Shown piece after piece: positions 23,767-31,612 of a stretch of DNA of 42,608 nucleotides; the stretch's first letter is position 1; the number at the start of each line of letters is the position of its first letter. Made by a program: the position numbers and the translations under genes. Location of the stretch: positions 1-42,608 of the forward strand of contig NZ_CALART010000012.1 of the NCBI RefSeq assembly GCF_937888285.1. Reading direction: 5' to 3'. The notes under the pieces were generated by a model that saw only the letters and a program-made list of their open reading frames with translations, did not search any database and had not been told where the DNA came from. The stretch is from an uncultured Aquimonas sp. (GTDB taxonomy: Bacteria; Pseudomonadota; Gammaproteobacteria; Xanthomonadales; Xanthomonadaceae).

Positions 23767-24372
23767 TCAGAACTGCACCTTCGGCACCTCGCGCTTGTGC
23801 GCCTCCTCCTCGCCGATGCCGAGCAACGCCGCCTGCTGGAAGTTGAAGGTGCCGGCGAGGATGTTGGCGGGAAAAACCTCGCGCTGGTTGTTGTAGGCCA
23901 TCACCGCATCGTTGAAGGCCTGGCGGGCGAAGGCGACGCGGTTCTCGGTCGAGGCCAGCTCTTCGGTCAGCTGCGCCATGTTGGCGCTGGACTTCAGTTC
24001 GGGATAGGCCTCGGACAGCGCGAACAGGCGACCCAGCGCGCCACCGAGCGCGCCTTCGGCCTGGGCCAGCTGCTGCATCGCTGCCGGATCGCCGGGATTG
24101 CCCTTGGCTGCGTTCAAGCCGCCGATCGCACTGTTGCGCGCGCGGATCACCGCCTCCAGCGTGTCGCGCTCGTGCTGCATATAGGCCTTCACCGTTTCGA
24201 CCAGGTTCGGTATCAGGTCGTGACGACGGGTCAGCTGCACATCGATCTGGGCGAAGGCGTTGCGGTAGCCGTTGCGGCGGGTGACGAGGCCGTTGTAGAT
24301 GCCGACCGCCCACAGCAGCAGTGCAATGCCGACGCCGAACACCACCAGCAGGAACAGGAACGCGATGGACAT
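23767..24372 (-). CDS. lemA: LemA family protein
   Basis: 201 residues with one N-terminal membrane helix (3-25), then the conserved LemA signature YNGLVTRRNGYRNAFAQIDVQLTRRHDLIPNLVETVKAYM and a helical body ending FNFQQAALLGIGEEEAHKREVPKVQF. LemA proteins are membrane-anchored helical bundles of unclear function, commonly encoded next to M48/HtpX-like proteases, as here. The ATG at 24372 has a strong AAGGAG Shine-Dalgarno seven bases upstream. Divergent from the serine hydrolase gene. Confidence 0.93.
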   Translation of the reverse strand: MSIAFLFLLVVFGVGIALLLWAVGIYNGLVTRRNGYRNAFAQIDVQLTRRHDLIPNLVETVKAYMQHERDTLEAVIRARNSAIGGLNAAKGNPGDPAAMQQLAQAEGALGGALGRLFALSEAYPELKSSANMAQLTEELASTENRVAFARQAFNDAVMAYNNQREVFPANILAGTFNFQQAALLGIGEEEAHKREVPKVQF

Positions 24373-24433
24373 GGCTTCTCCTTGGACGTGAACACGGGAT
24401 CCGGGTCGCGGGTGTGCGGCCGGGCGCGCGGGC

Positions 24434-24440
24434 TAGAATG
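24434..24440 (+). promoter_or_regulatory. Possible -10 element TAGAATG upstream of the serine hydrolase gene
   Basis: CTAGAATG lies about 40 bases before the GTG at 24477 in the divergent spacer with lemA. TAGAAT is a common sigma-70 -10 variant, but I see no good -35 at the proper distance, so this is weak. Confidence 0.25.
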
Positions 24441-24476
24441 CGTGTGCTTTGACCGCCGCGCCAGCCTGGACCCGCC

Positions 24477-25739
24477 GTGCCGACTCGACCCCGCCGCAAG
24501 CCCCATGTGACATCGCGACTCGCCCTCGGCCTGGGTCTCGCCTTCGCCAGCCTGTCGCCGCTGGTGTCCGCCGAAGTGAGCAGTGCGCCGGTGCGCCAGC
24601 CCACGGTCGAGATCACCGCCCAGGCGACCCGCGCCGAGGACACCGCCCGCGACATCGAGCGGCTGGCCGAGCGACTGGTGCGCGAGTACGGCGTGGTCGG
24701 CATGGCGGTGAGCGTTGTCCACGGTGATCGCGTCCTGCTGGAGCGCGGCTTCGGCCACACCCAGGCGGGGCGCAGCGAAACGGTGGAGGCCGACACGGCC
24801 TTTCGACTGGCTTCGCTCTCCAAGGCCTTTGCCGGCACGCTTGCGGCGCTGCTGGTCGAAGAGGGCGCACTGAGCTGGGATACCCGCGTCGCCGACCACC
24901 TGCCCGCCTTCGCGCTGGCGCGCGCCGACACCGCGATGGGCACCACTGCCGCCGACCTGTTGAGCCACACGGTCGGCCTCGGCTTCCACACCTTCGATCG
25001 CGAGCTGGAGGACGACCAGCCCTATCCACTGCTCGCGCAGCGGCTGGGTGAAGCACCGATGCTGTGCCCGGACGGGCGCTGCTACGCTTACCAGAACATC
25101 GCCTTCAGCCTGATCGGCGATCTCGCCTTCGCGGTGACCGGCGACTTCTTCACCCACCTGGTCGAGAAGAAGATCTTCCATCCGCTCGGCATGTACGGCG
25201 CCACCTACGGCCGCGAAGGACTCGAAGGCAGCCCGAGCTGGGCGCGCCCGCACGTGATGGCCGGTGGACGCTTCGTCGCCCTGCGTCCGAAGGAGAACTA
25301 CTACCGCGTACCGCCGGCGGCCGGCGTCAACGCCAGCGCGCGCGACATGTCGCAGTGGCTGATGGCGCAGATGGGGCGGCAGCCCGAGGTGCTCTCGCCG
25401 GCGCTGCTGGAGGAGATCCAGAAGGCGCGCGTGGCCACTCCCAGCGAACTGCGCTCGGTCCCGTGGCGGCGCGAACGGCTGCGCGCCGCGCACTATGGAC
25501 TCGGCTGGCGCGTCTTCGACTACGCCGACGAGACCCTGGTCTTCCACGGCGGTGCGGTGCAGGGCTACCGCGGCCTGATCGGCTTCCTGCCCGAGCACGG
25601 GTTCGGCATCGCCATCCTGGTCAACTGCGAATGCCGCCTGCAGAGCGGCCTGCTGCCCACCGCGCTGGACAGCTTCCTCGGCCTGCCGCGCAAGGACTGG
25701 ATGGAGCTCGACAAACAGCCGCGCCGGCGCCGTCGCTGA
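24477..25739 (+). CDS. Beta-lactamase-fold serine hydrolase (class C/esterase type), exported
   Basis: 420 residues from GTG 24477 (a second GTG at 24507 is possible). The signal peptide lies at about 12-32 (ending VSA). The three family motifs are present: SLSK at 113-116 (nucleophile Ser and Lys), YQN near 203-205 (Y-x-N) and HGG near residue 361 (in place of the K-T-G triad, as in esterase-like members). PF00144 proteins include class C beta-lactamases, D-aminopeptidases and EstB-type esterases; with no ampR neighbour, resistance cannot be claimed. Possible roles are cell-wall peptide or ester hydrolysis in the periplasm. Confidence 0.9.
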   Translation: MPTRPRRKPHVTSRLALGLGLAFASLSPLVSAEVSSAPVRQPTVEITAQATRAEDTARDIERLAERLVREYGVVGMAVSVVHGDRVLLERGFGHTQAGRSETVEADTAFRLASLSKAFAGTLAALLVEEGALSWDTRVADHLPAFALARADTAMGTTAADLLSHTVGLGFHTFDRELEDDQPYPLLAQRLGEAPMLCPDGRCYAYQNIAFSLIGDLAFAVTGDFFTHLVEKKIFHPLGMYGATYGREGLEGSPSWARPHVMAGGRFVALRPKENYYRVPPAAGVNASARDMSQWLMAQMGRQPEVLSPALLEEIQKARVATPSELRSVPWRRERLRAAHYGLGWRVFDYADETLVFHGGAVQGYRGLIGFLPEHGFGIAILVNCECRLQSGLLPTALDSFLGLPRKDWMELDKQPRRRRR

Positions 25740-25879
25740 AGCGCTCGCGCACCTCCAGCTCTGGCCATGCTGGCATTCCGCTCGCTCGCTGAGTCAGCGC
25801 CCAGCAGTCGGATGGCGTGGCTTTGCACGGTCGGACGGCGAGGCGAAGGCGACGCGCCGCGATCCGACACCGCAGAAGA

Positions 25880-25908
25880 AACCCCGGCGCGCAGGACGCA
25901 CCGGGGTT
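25880..25908 (-). terminator. Hairpin terminator of the histone H1-like gene
   Basis: Stem AACCCCGG/CCGGGGTT with a 13-base loop; read on the minus strand it is followed by TCTTCT. It lies about 60 bases beyond the stop of the minus-strand gene and may serve the convergent plus-strand gene too. Confidence 0.65.
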
Positions 25909-25970
25909 GATGTTCTGCCGTGAGGGCGGCGGCGAACGCCGCCTCACCGGCGAGCACGAGGCTCGCGACT

Positions 25971-26426
25971 TCAGGCAGCAGGTGCAGCCGGCGGCGGCAC
26001 GAGCGGAGCAGCAGGCTTCTTCTTTGCAGCCGGCTTCTTGGCGGCCGGCTTCTTGGCCGGAGCGGCCTTCTTGGCAGGGGCCTTCTTGGCCGGTGCAGCC
26101 TTCTTGGCGGCGACCTTCTTGGCCGGCGCTGCCTTCTTGGCGGCAACCTTCTTGGCCGGAGCCTTCTTCACCGCGGCCTTCTTGACCGGCGCGGCCTTCT
26201 TGGCGGCGACCTTCTTGGCCGGAGCCTTCTTCACTGCTGCCTTCTTGGCCGGAGCGGCCTTCTTGGCAACAGCCTTCTTGGCCGGCGCAGCCTTCTTGGC
26301 AGCGGCCTTCTTGGCCGGTGCAGCCGCCTTCTTCGCAGCAGCCTTCTTGGCGGGAGCCGCAGCCTTCTTGGCGGCAGCCTTCTTGGCCGGAGCGGCCTTC
26401 TTCGCAGCAGGTTTCTTGATAGCCAT
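25971..26426 (-). CDS. Histone H1-like lysine/alanine-rich DNA-binding protein
   Basis: 151 residues made almost entirely of lysine, alanine and proline, in imperfect repeats of PAKKAAAKK and PAKKVAAKKAA, starting MAIKKPAAKK and ending in an uncharged PLVPPPAAPAA tail. This is the composition of bacterial histone H1-like proteins (AlgP/HctB-like C-terminal tails), which bind and compact DNA non-specifically. The ATG at 26426 follows GAGGAA by eight bases; an open frame continues upstream but its sequence is unlike the repeat. The DNA is internally repetitive (short CTTCTTGGC-type units on the plus strand), so copy number is likely to vary between strains and to be prone to assembly error. Confidence 0.88.
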   Translation of the reverse strand: MAIKKPAAKKAAPAKKAAAKKAAAPAKKAAAKKAAAPAKKAAAKKAAPAKKAVAKKAAPAKKAAVKKAPAKKVAAKKAAPVKKAAVKKAPAKKVAAKKAAPAKKVAAKKAAPAKKAPAKKAAPAKKPAAKKPAAKKKPAAPLVPPPAAPAA

Positions 26427-27378
26427 CGTCGGGTTCCTCGTCAGGGTTGATCGCAACACTTCAAAACACGCGTCCTGCGGCGCGGACATCCGGTTCCGCC
26501 ACCACTCCACTCCCGGACACCGCGTCCGGTTCCGCGTCTGGACCCACTCCATGGGCGCCCAGCCGATCACGCGCGGCGACATCGAAGCCACCACGCCGGA
26601 AACAAAAGGCGAGAGCTGCGGCAGCCGCCGCGAGCTGCGTGATGCGGCCCGGGTTCGGACCGCGGATCCGGCGACGCACCGATGACGGTGACGTTCCGGG
26701 CGAGCGTGTTTTCCGAAGAGAACGCGACACCTCCCTTTGCAGGGAATTGCAGAGCACGCTCTGCCGGATGCCGTTTCGATGGCTCGCTATGTTCGATGCC
26801 ATGTGTTCTGTTCTTGACACGCTGCGCGAAAGCTAATCAGCGCTTTTCGCAGTGTCAACAGAGTGCGCGCATCGAACGCGCTGAAAGCGTTCGCACAGGC
26901 GGCTTTGCGGGCTCTCAGGAGGCCTCGTCGGGCGCCCCGAGGCCACCTCTTCCGCTTCGCTAAGTACCAGAACCAAACGCGGGAAGGCTTGGCATTACTC
27001 GATTTGCGGGAACGACGCTGGCGAAATCGCGCGAGCGCATGCGCAGCAAGCCAGACGCCTCGGACGTGTGGCGAACGCATGGCTTCGATTCATCCCGCAG
27101 ACGCGTGGCGATGCCCTGTTTGCGCAAAAGTGCGCAGACTTGCGCGCGGTTCGCGCGCATCGACCTGCGCTTCGAGCTCCACTTCGATGCACGCGCAAGG
27201 ACATGCCGGAGCGAGATCGAGCGCGCCGCACCTGCGCTCCATGGACGCGGGCTCGATGCATCCCGCCACCCGCAGCCGCCCGCTTTCGCCGCCGAGGGCA
27301 CGGCCACCCATGTGTCTCCGAACAACAGCATTGATCGCCGCGGGCCACAGCTCCGATCAAGCACTGGCTCCACAAAAG
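26427..27378. other. Gene-poor region of about 950 bases upstream of the histone-like gene
   Basis: No frame in this stretch gives a recognisable domain or a credible start, although several short open frames exist on both strands. It looks less GC-rich than its surroundings in places (for example 26690-26870 and 26960-27130). It includes the 45-base TTGACAC palindrome at 26814-26858. It could be a decayed gene, a long regulatory leader or an RNA locus; none of these is shown. Confidence 0.5.
26814..26858. promoter_or_regulatory. Imperfect 45-base palindrome with TTGACAC at both ends
   Basis: TTGACAC (26814-26820) faces GTGTCAA (26852-26858), and inner arms CTGCGCGAAAGCT and AGCGCTTTTCGCAG also pair imperfectly. 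On the minus strand TTGACA-17-TAGCTT could act as a promoter pointing toward the histone-like gene some 400 bases away; on the plus strand the spacing to TAATCA is only 14. It could be an operator, a divergent promoter or a terminator-like stem. Confidence 0.45.
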
Positions 27379-27405
27379 CGAACGGGGCGCAGTGCGCCCC
27401 GTTCG
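27379..27405 (-). terminator. Rho-independent terminator of gcvH
   Basis: A nearly perfect palindrome, CGAACGGGGCGCA/TGCGCCCCGTTCG, followed on the minus strand by GCTTTTGT. It lies about 37 bases beyond the gcvH stop. Confidence 0.8.
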
Positions 27406-27441
27406 TCGATCCCGTCTCCGCTGGCGCGGAGCGATGGACCA

Positions 27442-27828
27442 TCACTCCTGGATCAGCTCTTCGTACTCGTCCGGCCCCAGCAGCTCGCCCAGCTCGGCGA
27501 TATCGGTGGGCTGCAGCACGAACAGCCAGCCCTTGCCGTAGGCGTCGCCGTTGATGGTCTCGGGTGCGTCGGCCAGCTCTTCGTTGATCGCGACCACGGT
27601 GCCGGACACCGGCGCATAGACATCACTGGCCGCCTTGACCGACTCGACCACCGCCACGCCCTTGCCGGCCTCGACCTCGTCGCCGACGCCGGGCAGCTCG
27701 ACATAGACCAGATCACCCAGCGCAGCCTGCGCATGGTCGGAGATGCCGACGGTGATGCGACCGTCGTCCTCCAGTCGCGCCCACTCGTGGGACTTCAGGA
27801 ACTTCAGGTCGCCGGGAATCTCGCTCAT
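27442..27828 (-). CDS. gcvH: Glycine cleavage system H protein
   Basis: 128 residues, normal length for GcvH. It starts SEIPGDLKFLKSHEWAR, with the lipoylation site ESVKAASD (lysine 65) and the conserved C-terminal GWLF and LGPDEYEELI region. The lipoyl arm carries the aminomethyl group between the P, T and L proteins in glycine breakdown to CO2, ammonia and methylene-tetrahydrofolate. The ATG follows AAGGAG. It is encoded 90 bases after gcvT on the same strand, and a terminator follows it. gcvP is not in the window. Confidence 0.98.
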   Translation of the reverse strand: MSEIPGDLKFLKSHEWARLEDDGRITVGISDHAQAALGDLVYVELPGVGDEVEAGKGVAVVESVKAASDVYAPVSGTVVAINEELADAPETINGDAYGKGWLFVLQPTDIAELGELLGPDEYEELIQE

Positions 27829-27918
27829 GGGTCTGCTCCTTGGCAGGCGTGGTTCGGTGTGGGGGCGATGCGCTGCGGCGTCGCGGGCGGCGCGAGTTTA
27901 GCAGTGGAGTCCGTTGCT

Positions 27919-29004
27919 TCAGATGCCCTCGCGCGGCTTGCCTTCGCGCACGAAGGGCGGCGTCACCTGGCGCACCGGCACGTCGCGACCGCGGATGTCG
28001 ACCGCGATGGCGCCGGGTTCGCCGGACGGAACGCGGGCGAACGCGATCGCCTTGCCCAGCGTCGGCGAGAAGGTGCCCGAGAGAATCTCGCCGTCGCCGT
28101 TGGCGGTGCGCACGGTCTGGCCGTGGCGCAGCACGCCCTTCTCGTCGAGGACAAGACCGATCAGCTGGCGCGGCGCGCCGGCGGCCTTCTGCGCTTCCAG
28201 CGCGGCGCGGCCGATGAAGTCGCGGCCTTCGTCGAGGGCAATGGTCCAGGCCAGCGCGGCTTCCCAGGGCGTGGTGTCCTCGTCCATGTCCTGGCCATAG
28301 AGATTCATGCCGGCTTCGAGACGCAGGGTGTCGCGCGCGCCGAGCCCGCAGGGCTTCACGCCGACCTCCAGCAGGCGATTCCACAGCGCCACTGCCTCGC
28401 CTTCCGGCACGATGATCTCGAAGCCGTCTTCGCCGGTGTAGCCGGTGCGGGCGATGAACAGGCCATCAGCCTCGGCGGCGGCGAACTTGCCGACCGGTTC
28501 GAGCGCCGCGCGACCTTCCGCGCTCAACAGACCCAGCACGCGCTCGCGCGCCTGCGGGCCCTGCACCGCGATCATCGCCAGCTCCGGGCGCTCGCGCACC
28601 TCGATACCGAACGGCGCCGCCTTGGCGGTGATCCACGCCATGTCCTTGTCGCGGGTGGCGGCATTGACCACCAGGCGGAAGAAGTCCTCGGCGAGGAAAT
28701 AGACGATGAGGTCGTCGACCACGCCGCCGCGCTCGTTGAGCATGCAGGAGTACAGGGCCTTGCCCGGCTTCTTCAGCTTGTCGACCGAATTGGCCAGCAG
28801 CTGGCGCAGGAACGCGCGCACGTGGGCACCGTGCAGGTCGACCACGGTCATGTGCGAGACGTCGAACATGCCGGCGTCGCGGCGCACCTGGTGGTGCTCC
28901 TCGATCTGCGAGCCGTAGGCGATCGGCATGTCCCAGCCGCCGAAGTCGACCATGCGGGCGCCGAGTTCACGGTGGCGGGCGTTCAACACGGTCTGCTGGC
29001 TCAT
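27919..29004 (-). CDS. gcvT: Glycine cleavage system T protein (aminomethyltransferase)
   Basis: 361 residues, as expected for GcvT. It starts TVLNARHRELGARMVDFGGWDMPIAYGSQIEEHHQVRRDAGMFDVSHM, a highly conserved N-terminus. Later stretches GYTGEDGFEI and GLGARDTLRLEAGMNLYGQDM are family hallmarks for folate and active-site binding. It transfers the methylene group from lipoylated GcvH to tetrahydrofolate. The ATG at 29004 follows GGAG with good spacing; the longer open frame upstream runs through the inverted-repeat element at 29034-29195 and is not credible. No glycine riboswitch was recognised in the leader. Confidence 0.97.
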   Translation of the reverse strand: MSQQTVLNARHRELGARMVDFGGWDMPIAYGSQIEEHHQVRRDAGMFDVSHMTVVDLHGAHVRAFLRQLLANSVDKLKKPGKALYSCMLNERGGVVDDLIVYFLAEDFFRLVVNAATRDKDMAWITAKAAPFGIEVRERPELAMIAVQGPQARERVLGLLSAEGRAALEPVGKFAAAEADGLFIARTGYTGEDGFEIIVPEGEAVALWNRLLEVGVKPCGLGARDTLRLEAGMNLYGQDMDEDTTPWEAALAWTIALDEGRDFIGRAALEAQKAAGAPRQLIGLVLDEKGVLRHGQTVRTANGDGEILSGTFSPTLGKAIAFARVPSGEPGAIAVDIRGRDVPVRQVTPPFVREGKPREGI

Positions 29005-29033
29005 CGGTGGCTCCGGTGCGGGGTTGGATTCAA

Positions 29034-29195
29034 GGAGTCTGTCGGACTTTGGATGGCCGGGCTGCAAATCCGTCTGCGCGGTCCATTCTTCCGCCGATTC
29101 TTGACCCATGGCGCTGCCATGGGCCTGCAAATCGCCGGAAACCTGTCCTCATGCAGCCGAACTTTCGCCTCGACCTCCAAAGCCCGACAGGCTCC
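29034..29195. repeat. 162-base element bounded by 19-base inverted repeats, upstream of gcvT
   Basis: GGAGTCTGTCGGACTTTGG (29034-29052) and CCAAAGCCCGACAGGCTCC (29177-29195) are inverted repeats matching at 17 of 19 positions. In the centre is a perfect hairpin, CCCATGGC-GCT-GCCATGGG (29105-29123). No coding capacity and no clear target-site duplication. It looks like a MITE-like or structured intergenic element that would be part of the gcvT leader transcript. Confidence 0.65.
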
Positions 29196-29279
29196 TGGGA
29201 ACAGGTGGAAGCGGCCGCGCATTATCGAGCTTCGTACGTGCAGGTAAACCCTTCGGCGCCGTAGGGCATCCGGGCACGT

Positions 29280-29906
29280 ATGCTCAGCACCTCCCTGCCA
29301 CTGCCTGCGATCACGTCCGTGTCCGCATCCGATCCGAACCCGGCCGCCGCGGACACCAATGCGAGCGCGGGCGTGGCGGGTGACGCGCTTGCACCGCTGG
29401 CGCGCCGGGCGGCGGCCGGAGACGTCGGCGCCTTCGAGGCCCTGTACCGCGCCGAGCATCGGCGCCTGTACGCGGCGATCTGGCGGCTGGTCGGCGGCGT
29501 CGATGCACGCGCCGAGGAGCTGACCCAGGACGCCTTCGTGCGCGCCTGGAAGGCGCTGCCGGAGTTCCGCTTCGAAGCGCCGGTCGGCGCCTGGCTGCAC
29601 CGGCTGGCGGTGAACACCGCGCTGATGGACCTGCGCGCTCGCCGCGAAGCCGAGGACCTGGAGACCGACGACGCCCTGCTCGAGCTGCAGGCGGCACCGC
29701 GCCAGACCCAGGAACACCGGCTCGATCTGCAGGCCGCCATCCTCAAGCTGCCGCCGCGCGCGCGCGCCGTGCTGCTGCTGCACGACATCGAAGGGCTCAC
29801 CCACGAGGAGATCGGCGCCGCCCTTTCGATCGCCGCGGGCAGCTGCAAGGCCCATCTGCATCGCGCCCGCCAGCAGCTTCGGCGGGCGCTGGGAGAACAC
29901 GCATGA
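29280..29906 (+). CDS. ECF-type RNA polymerase sigma factor
   Basis: 208 residues. Region sigma-2 spans about 53-120 (YRAEHRRLYAAIWRLVGG, EELTQDAFVRAWKALPEFR with the DAF-RAW core, and WLHRLAVNTALMDLRARR). Region sigma-4 spans about 148-203 (LPPRARAVLLLHDIEGLTHEEIGAALSIAAGSCKAHLHRARQQLR). The first 40 residues are low-complexity, so a later start is possible. It is the first gene of a three-gene operon; its stop overlaps the next start (ATGA). Expected role: directing transcription of a stress or envelope regulon, with activity held by the membrane protein encoded next. Confidence 0.93.
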   Translation: MLSTSLPLPAITSVSASDPNPAAADTNASAGVAGDALAPLARRAAAGDVGAFEALYRAEHRRLYAAIWRLVGGVDARAEELTQDAFVRAWKALPEFRFEAPVGAWLHRLAVNTALMDLRARREAEDLETDDALLELQAAPRQTQEHRLDLQAAILKLPPRARAVLLLHDIEGLTHEEIGAALSIAAGSCKAHLHRARQQLRRALGEHA

Positions 29907-30484
29907 ATGCCTCACCGACCGAGAATGCCGATCGCCTCGACGACGCCGATCGCGCCTGGCGCGCGCGCCTGCAGGGCACCGCACCGCAGCCCGCGTTCAC
30001 CCCCGATCTGTGGCCGGCGATCGCCGCGCGCCTGGAGCCGCGTGCATCGTTGCCACACATCGGCAGCGCGCCGCTCGCCGCCATCGCCGACGCCGCGCGC
30101 CGCGGCCGTGCGCGGCGGCGCACCCGCCTGCAGTCGCTGTTGGCGGTCGCCTGCCTGCTGATGCTGGTGGTGCTGGCGGCACCGCTGCGGCCGCTGCAGC
30201 CCGAGCCCGAAGCCTCGCTGGCGCAGGCCCATCCGCTCGACACCCTGCTGCTGCGCGAGGCCGAGGGGCTGGAACGCGAATACGCCGCCGCCTTCGCCCA
30301 GTTCGAAGGCGCACCGCTGCCCGCGGCCTACGCCGCCGGCCTGCAGGCGCTGGACATCGAGGGCCGCCGCATCCATGACGCGCTTCTGCACAGCCCCGAC
30401 CAAGCGCAGCTGCTCGACCAGCTGCGCCGCGTGCACGAGCGTCGCCTGCAGCTGCTGCGGCGCAGCCTCGAAGCCACGGCATGA
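29903..30484 (+). CDS. Likely membrane anti-sigma factor
   Basis: 193 residues, start overlapping the sigma-factor stop by four bases (ATGA). A cytosolic-type N-terminal part (1-75) with LWPAIAARLEPR is followed by one membrane helix (about 76-96, SLLAVACLLMLVVLAAPL) and a charged, helical periplasmic part to the end. The gene order, single-pass topology and N-terminal composition match anti-sigma factors of ECF systems, but no zinc-binding HXXXCXXC motif is present and I do not recognise a named family. Function by context. Confidence 0.7.
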   Translation: MNASPTENADRLDDADRAWRARLQGTAPQPAFTPDLWPAIAARLEPRASLPHIGSAPLAAIADAARRGRARRRTRLQSLLAVACLLMLVVLAAPLRPLQPEPEASLAQAHPLDTLLLREAEGLEREYAAAFAQFEGAPLPAAYAAGLQALDIEGRRIHDALLHSPDQAQLLDQLRRVHERRLQLLRRSLEATA

Positions 30485-30555
30485 GCCGACCCCAGCACGT
30501 CGCGCGCGCAACCACCGCGCGCAGCTACCCCCTCACCTCTGGAGAACCCGACGCC

Positions 30556-31488
30556 ATGAACCGATCCCTTCATCACCTGCCGCTGCGCGCCCTGCTGCTG
30601 GTGCCGCTGCTGGGCAGCCTGCCGCTGGCGCAGGCGCAGACCGCACTCGACGAAACCCGCACCCTGGCGGCCGACGCCCGCGTCGCCGTCAGCAACGTCA
30701 AGGGCAGCATCCGCATCGTCGGTGGCGACGGCGACACCCTGCGCCTGCGCGGTGAACTGGGCGCGGACGCGAAGCTCAAGCCGCTGGGCGACGATCCGCG
30801 CAGCCTGCGCATCGAAGTGGAATACCCCAGCAGTTCCGGCTGGGGCTGGGGCGCCTCGCGCGGTGGCGATACCCATCTGGAGGTCGAACTGCCGCGCGGC
30901 GTCTCGCTCGACGTGGAGTCGGTCAGTGCGGAGATCGAGATCCGCGGCGTCAGCGGCGAGCGGATCAAGGCGTCCTCGGTCAGCGGATCGATCGAACTGC
31001 GCGAGAGCACGCCGCAGCGCCTCGACCTCGAAACCGTGAGCGGTGGCCAGCGCATCGACAGCGCGGCGCCGGAGATCAGCCTGGAGTCGGTCAGCGGCGC
31101 CATCGAGATCGACGCCCGCGGCGCCCAGACGCTGCGCGCCGAAGCGGTGTCCGGTGCGGTCGATGTGCGCCTCTCGCAGCCGATCCGCGAGCTGCGCGCC
31201 GAAACCGTGTCCGGCCGGGTGCGGGTGCTCGGCGGGCCAAGCGCGGACGGCAGCCTGCGCATCGAGACCCTGAGCGGCGCGCTGCGGCTGGAGCTGCCCG
31301 CCGAGACCTCGGCGCGCATCGAAGCGGAGAGCTTCAGCGGCCGCATCCGCAGCCCGGTCGGCGAAGTCGAGCGGCCGGAGTTCGGGCCGGGCTCCAGCCT
31401 GGATGCGCGACTCGGCGACGGCAGCGCGCGCATCCAGCTGGAGACTTTTTCCGGCGCGCTCGACATCAGCCTGCAGGGCGATCGCTGA
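30556..31488 (+). CDS. DUF4097-type secreted beta-repeat protein
   Basis: 310 residues. Signal peptide at 1-27 (ending AQA), then an all-beta domain built from repeats of a [LA]-E-x-[VLF]-S-G-x-[IVL]-x-[IVL] unit (for example VESVSAEIEI, SSVSGSIEL, LETVSGG, LESVSGAIEI, AEAVSGAVDV, AETVSGRVRV, IETLSGALRL, AESFSGRIRS, LETFSGALDI). This matches the DUF4097 putative adhesin/beta-helix family, often encoded with sigma/anti-sigma pairs. It may be a periplasmic sensor or regulon product; the function is unknown. The ATG at 30556 has GGAG upstream. Two hairpins follow the gene. Confidence 0.88.
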   Translation: MNRSLHHLPLRALLLVPLLGSLPLAQAQTALDETRTLAADARVAVSNVKGSIRIVGGDGDTLRLRGELGADAKLKPLGDDPRSLRIEVEYPSSSGWGWGASRGGDTHLEVELPRGVSLDVESVSAEIEIRGVSGERIKASSVSGSIELRESTPQRLDLETVSGGQRIDSAAPEISLESVSGAIEIDARGAQTLRAEAVSGAVDVRLSQPIRELRAETVSGRVRVLGGPSADGSLRIETLSGALRLELPAETSARIEAESFSGRIRSPVGEVERPEFGPGSSLDARLGDGSARIQLETFSGALDISLQGDR

Positions 31489-31507
31489 TACACCCGCGGA
31501 CTGCGAG

Positions 31508-31557
31508 GCCCGCGCGTCGCGGGCGACTCGGATCAAGTCCATTGGGGCCTTGATCCG
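31508..31557. terminator. Two hairpins at the end of the sigma-factor operon
   Basis: GCCCGCG-CGT-CGCGGGC (31508-31524) and CGGATCAAG/CTTGATCCG (31529-31557) lie just after the DUF4097 gene and before the convergent small membrane gene. Neither has a U-run, so termination is a guess from position and stem strength. Confidence 0.45.
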
Positions 31558-31612
31558 GGGTCACGCCCATGATGGCGCGCGGCCACGCTGTATTCCTCTG
31601 CCTAGCCTTGGT

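Noticed and set aside
24477..25739. Beta-lactam resistance gene
   Set aside because: The fold motifs are shared with esterases and peptidases, the KTG triad is replaced by HGG, and no regulator is adjacent; resistance cannot be claimed.
29034..29195. True insertion sequence
   Set aside because: No transposase coding capacity and no target duplication visible at the ends; called only a MITE-like or structured element.
26863..29247. 794-codon open frame on the plus strand
   Set aside because: Covers gcvH and gcvT in antisense and the gene-free region; no domain and no supported start.
29005..29279. Possible glycine riboswitch upstream of gcvT
   Set aside because: A CGCCGAAGGG stretch on the minus strand resembles part of the aptamer, but the paired GGAGAG-type helix and second aptamer are missing; the inverted-repeat element explains more of the region.
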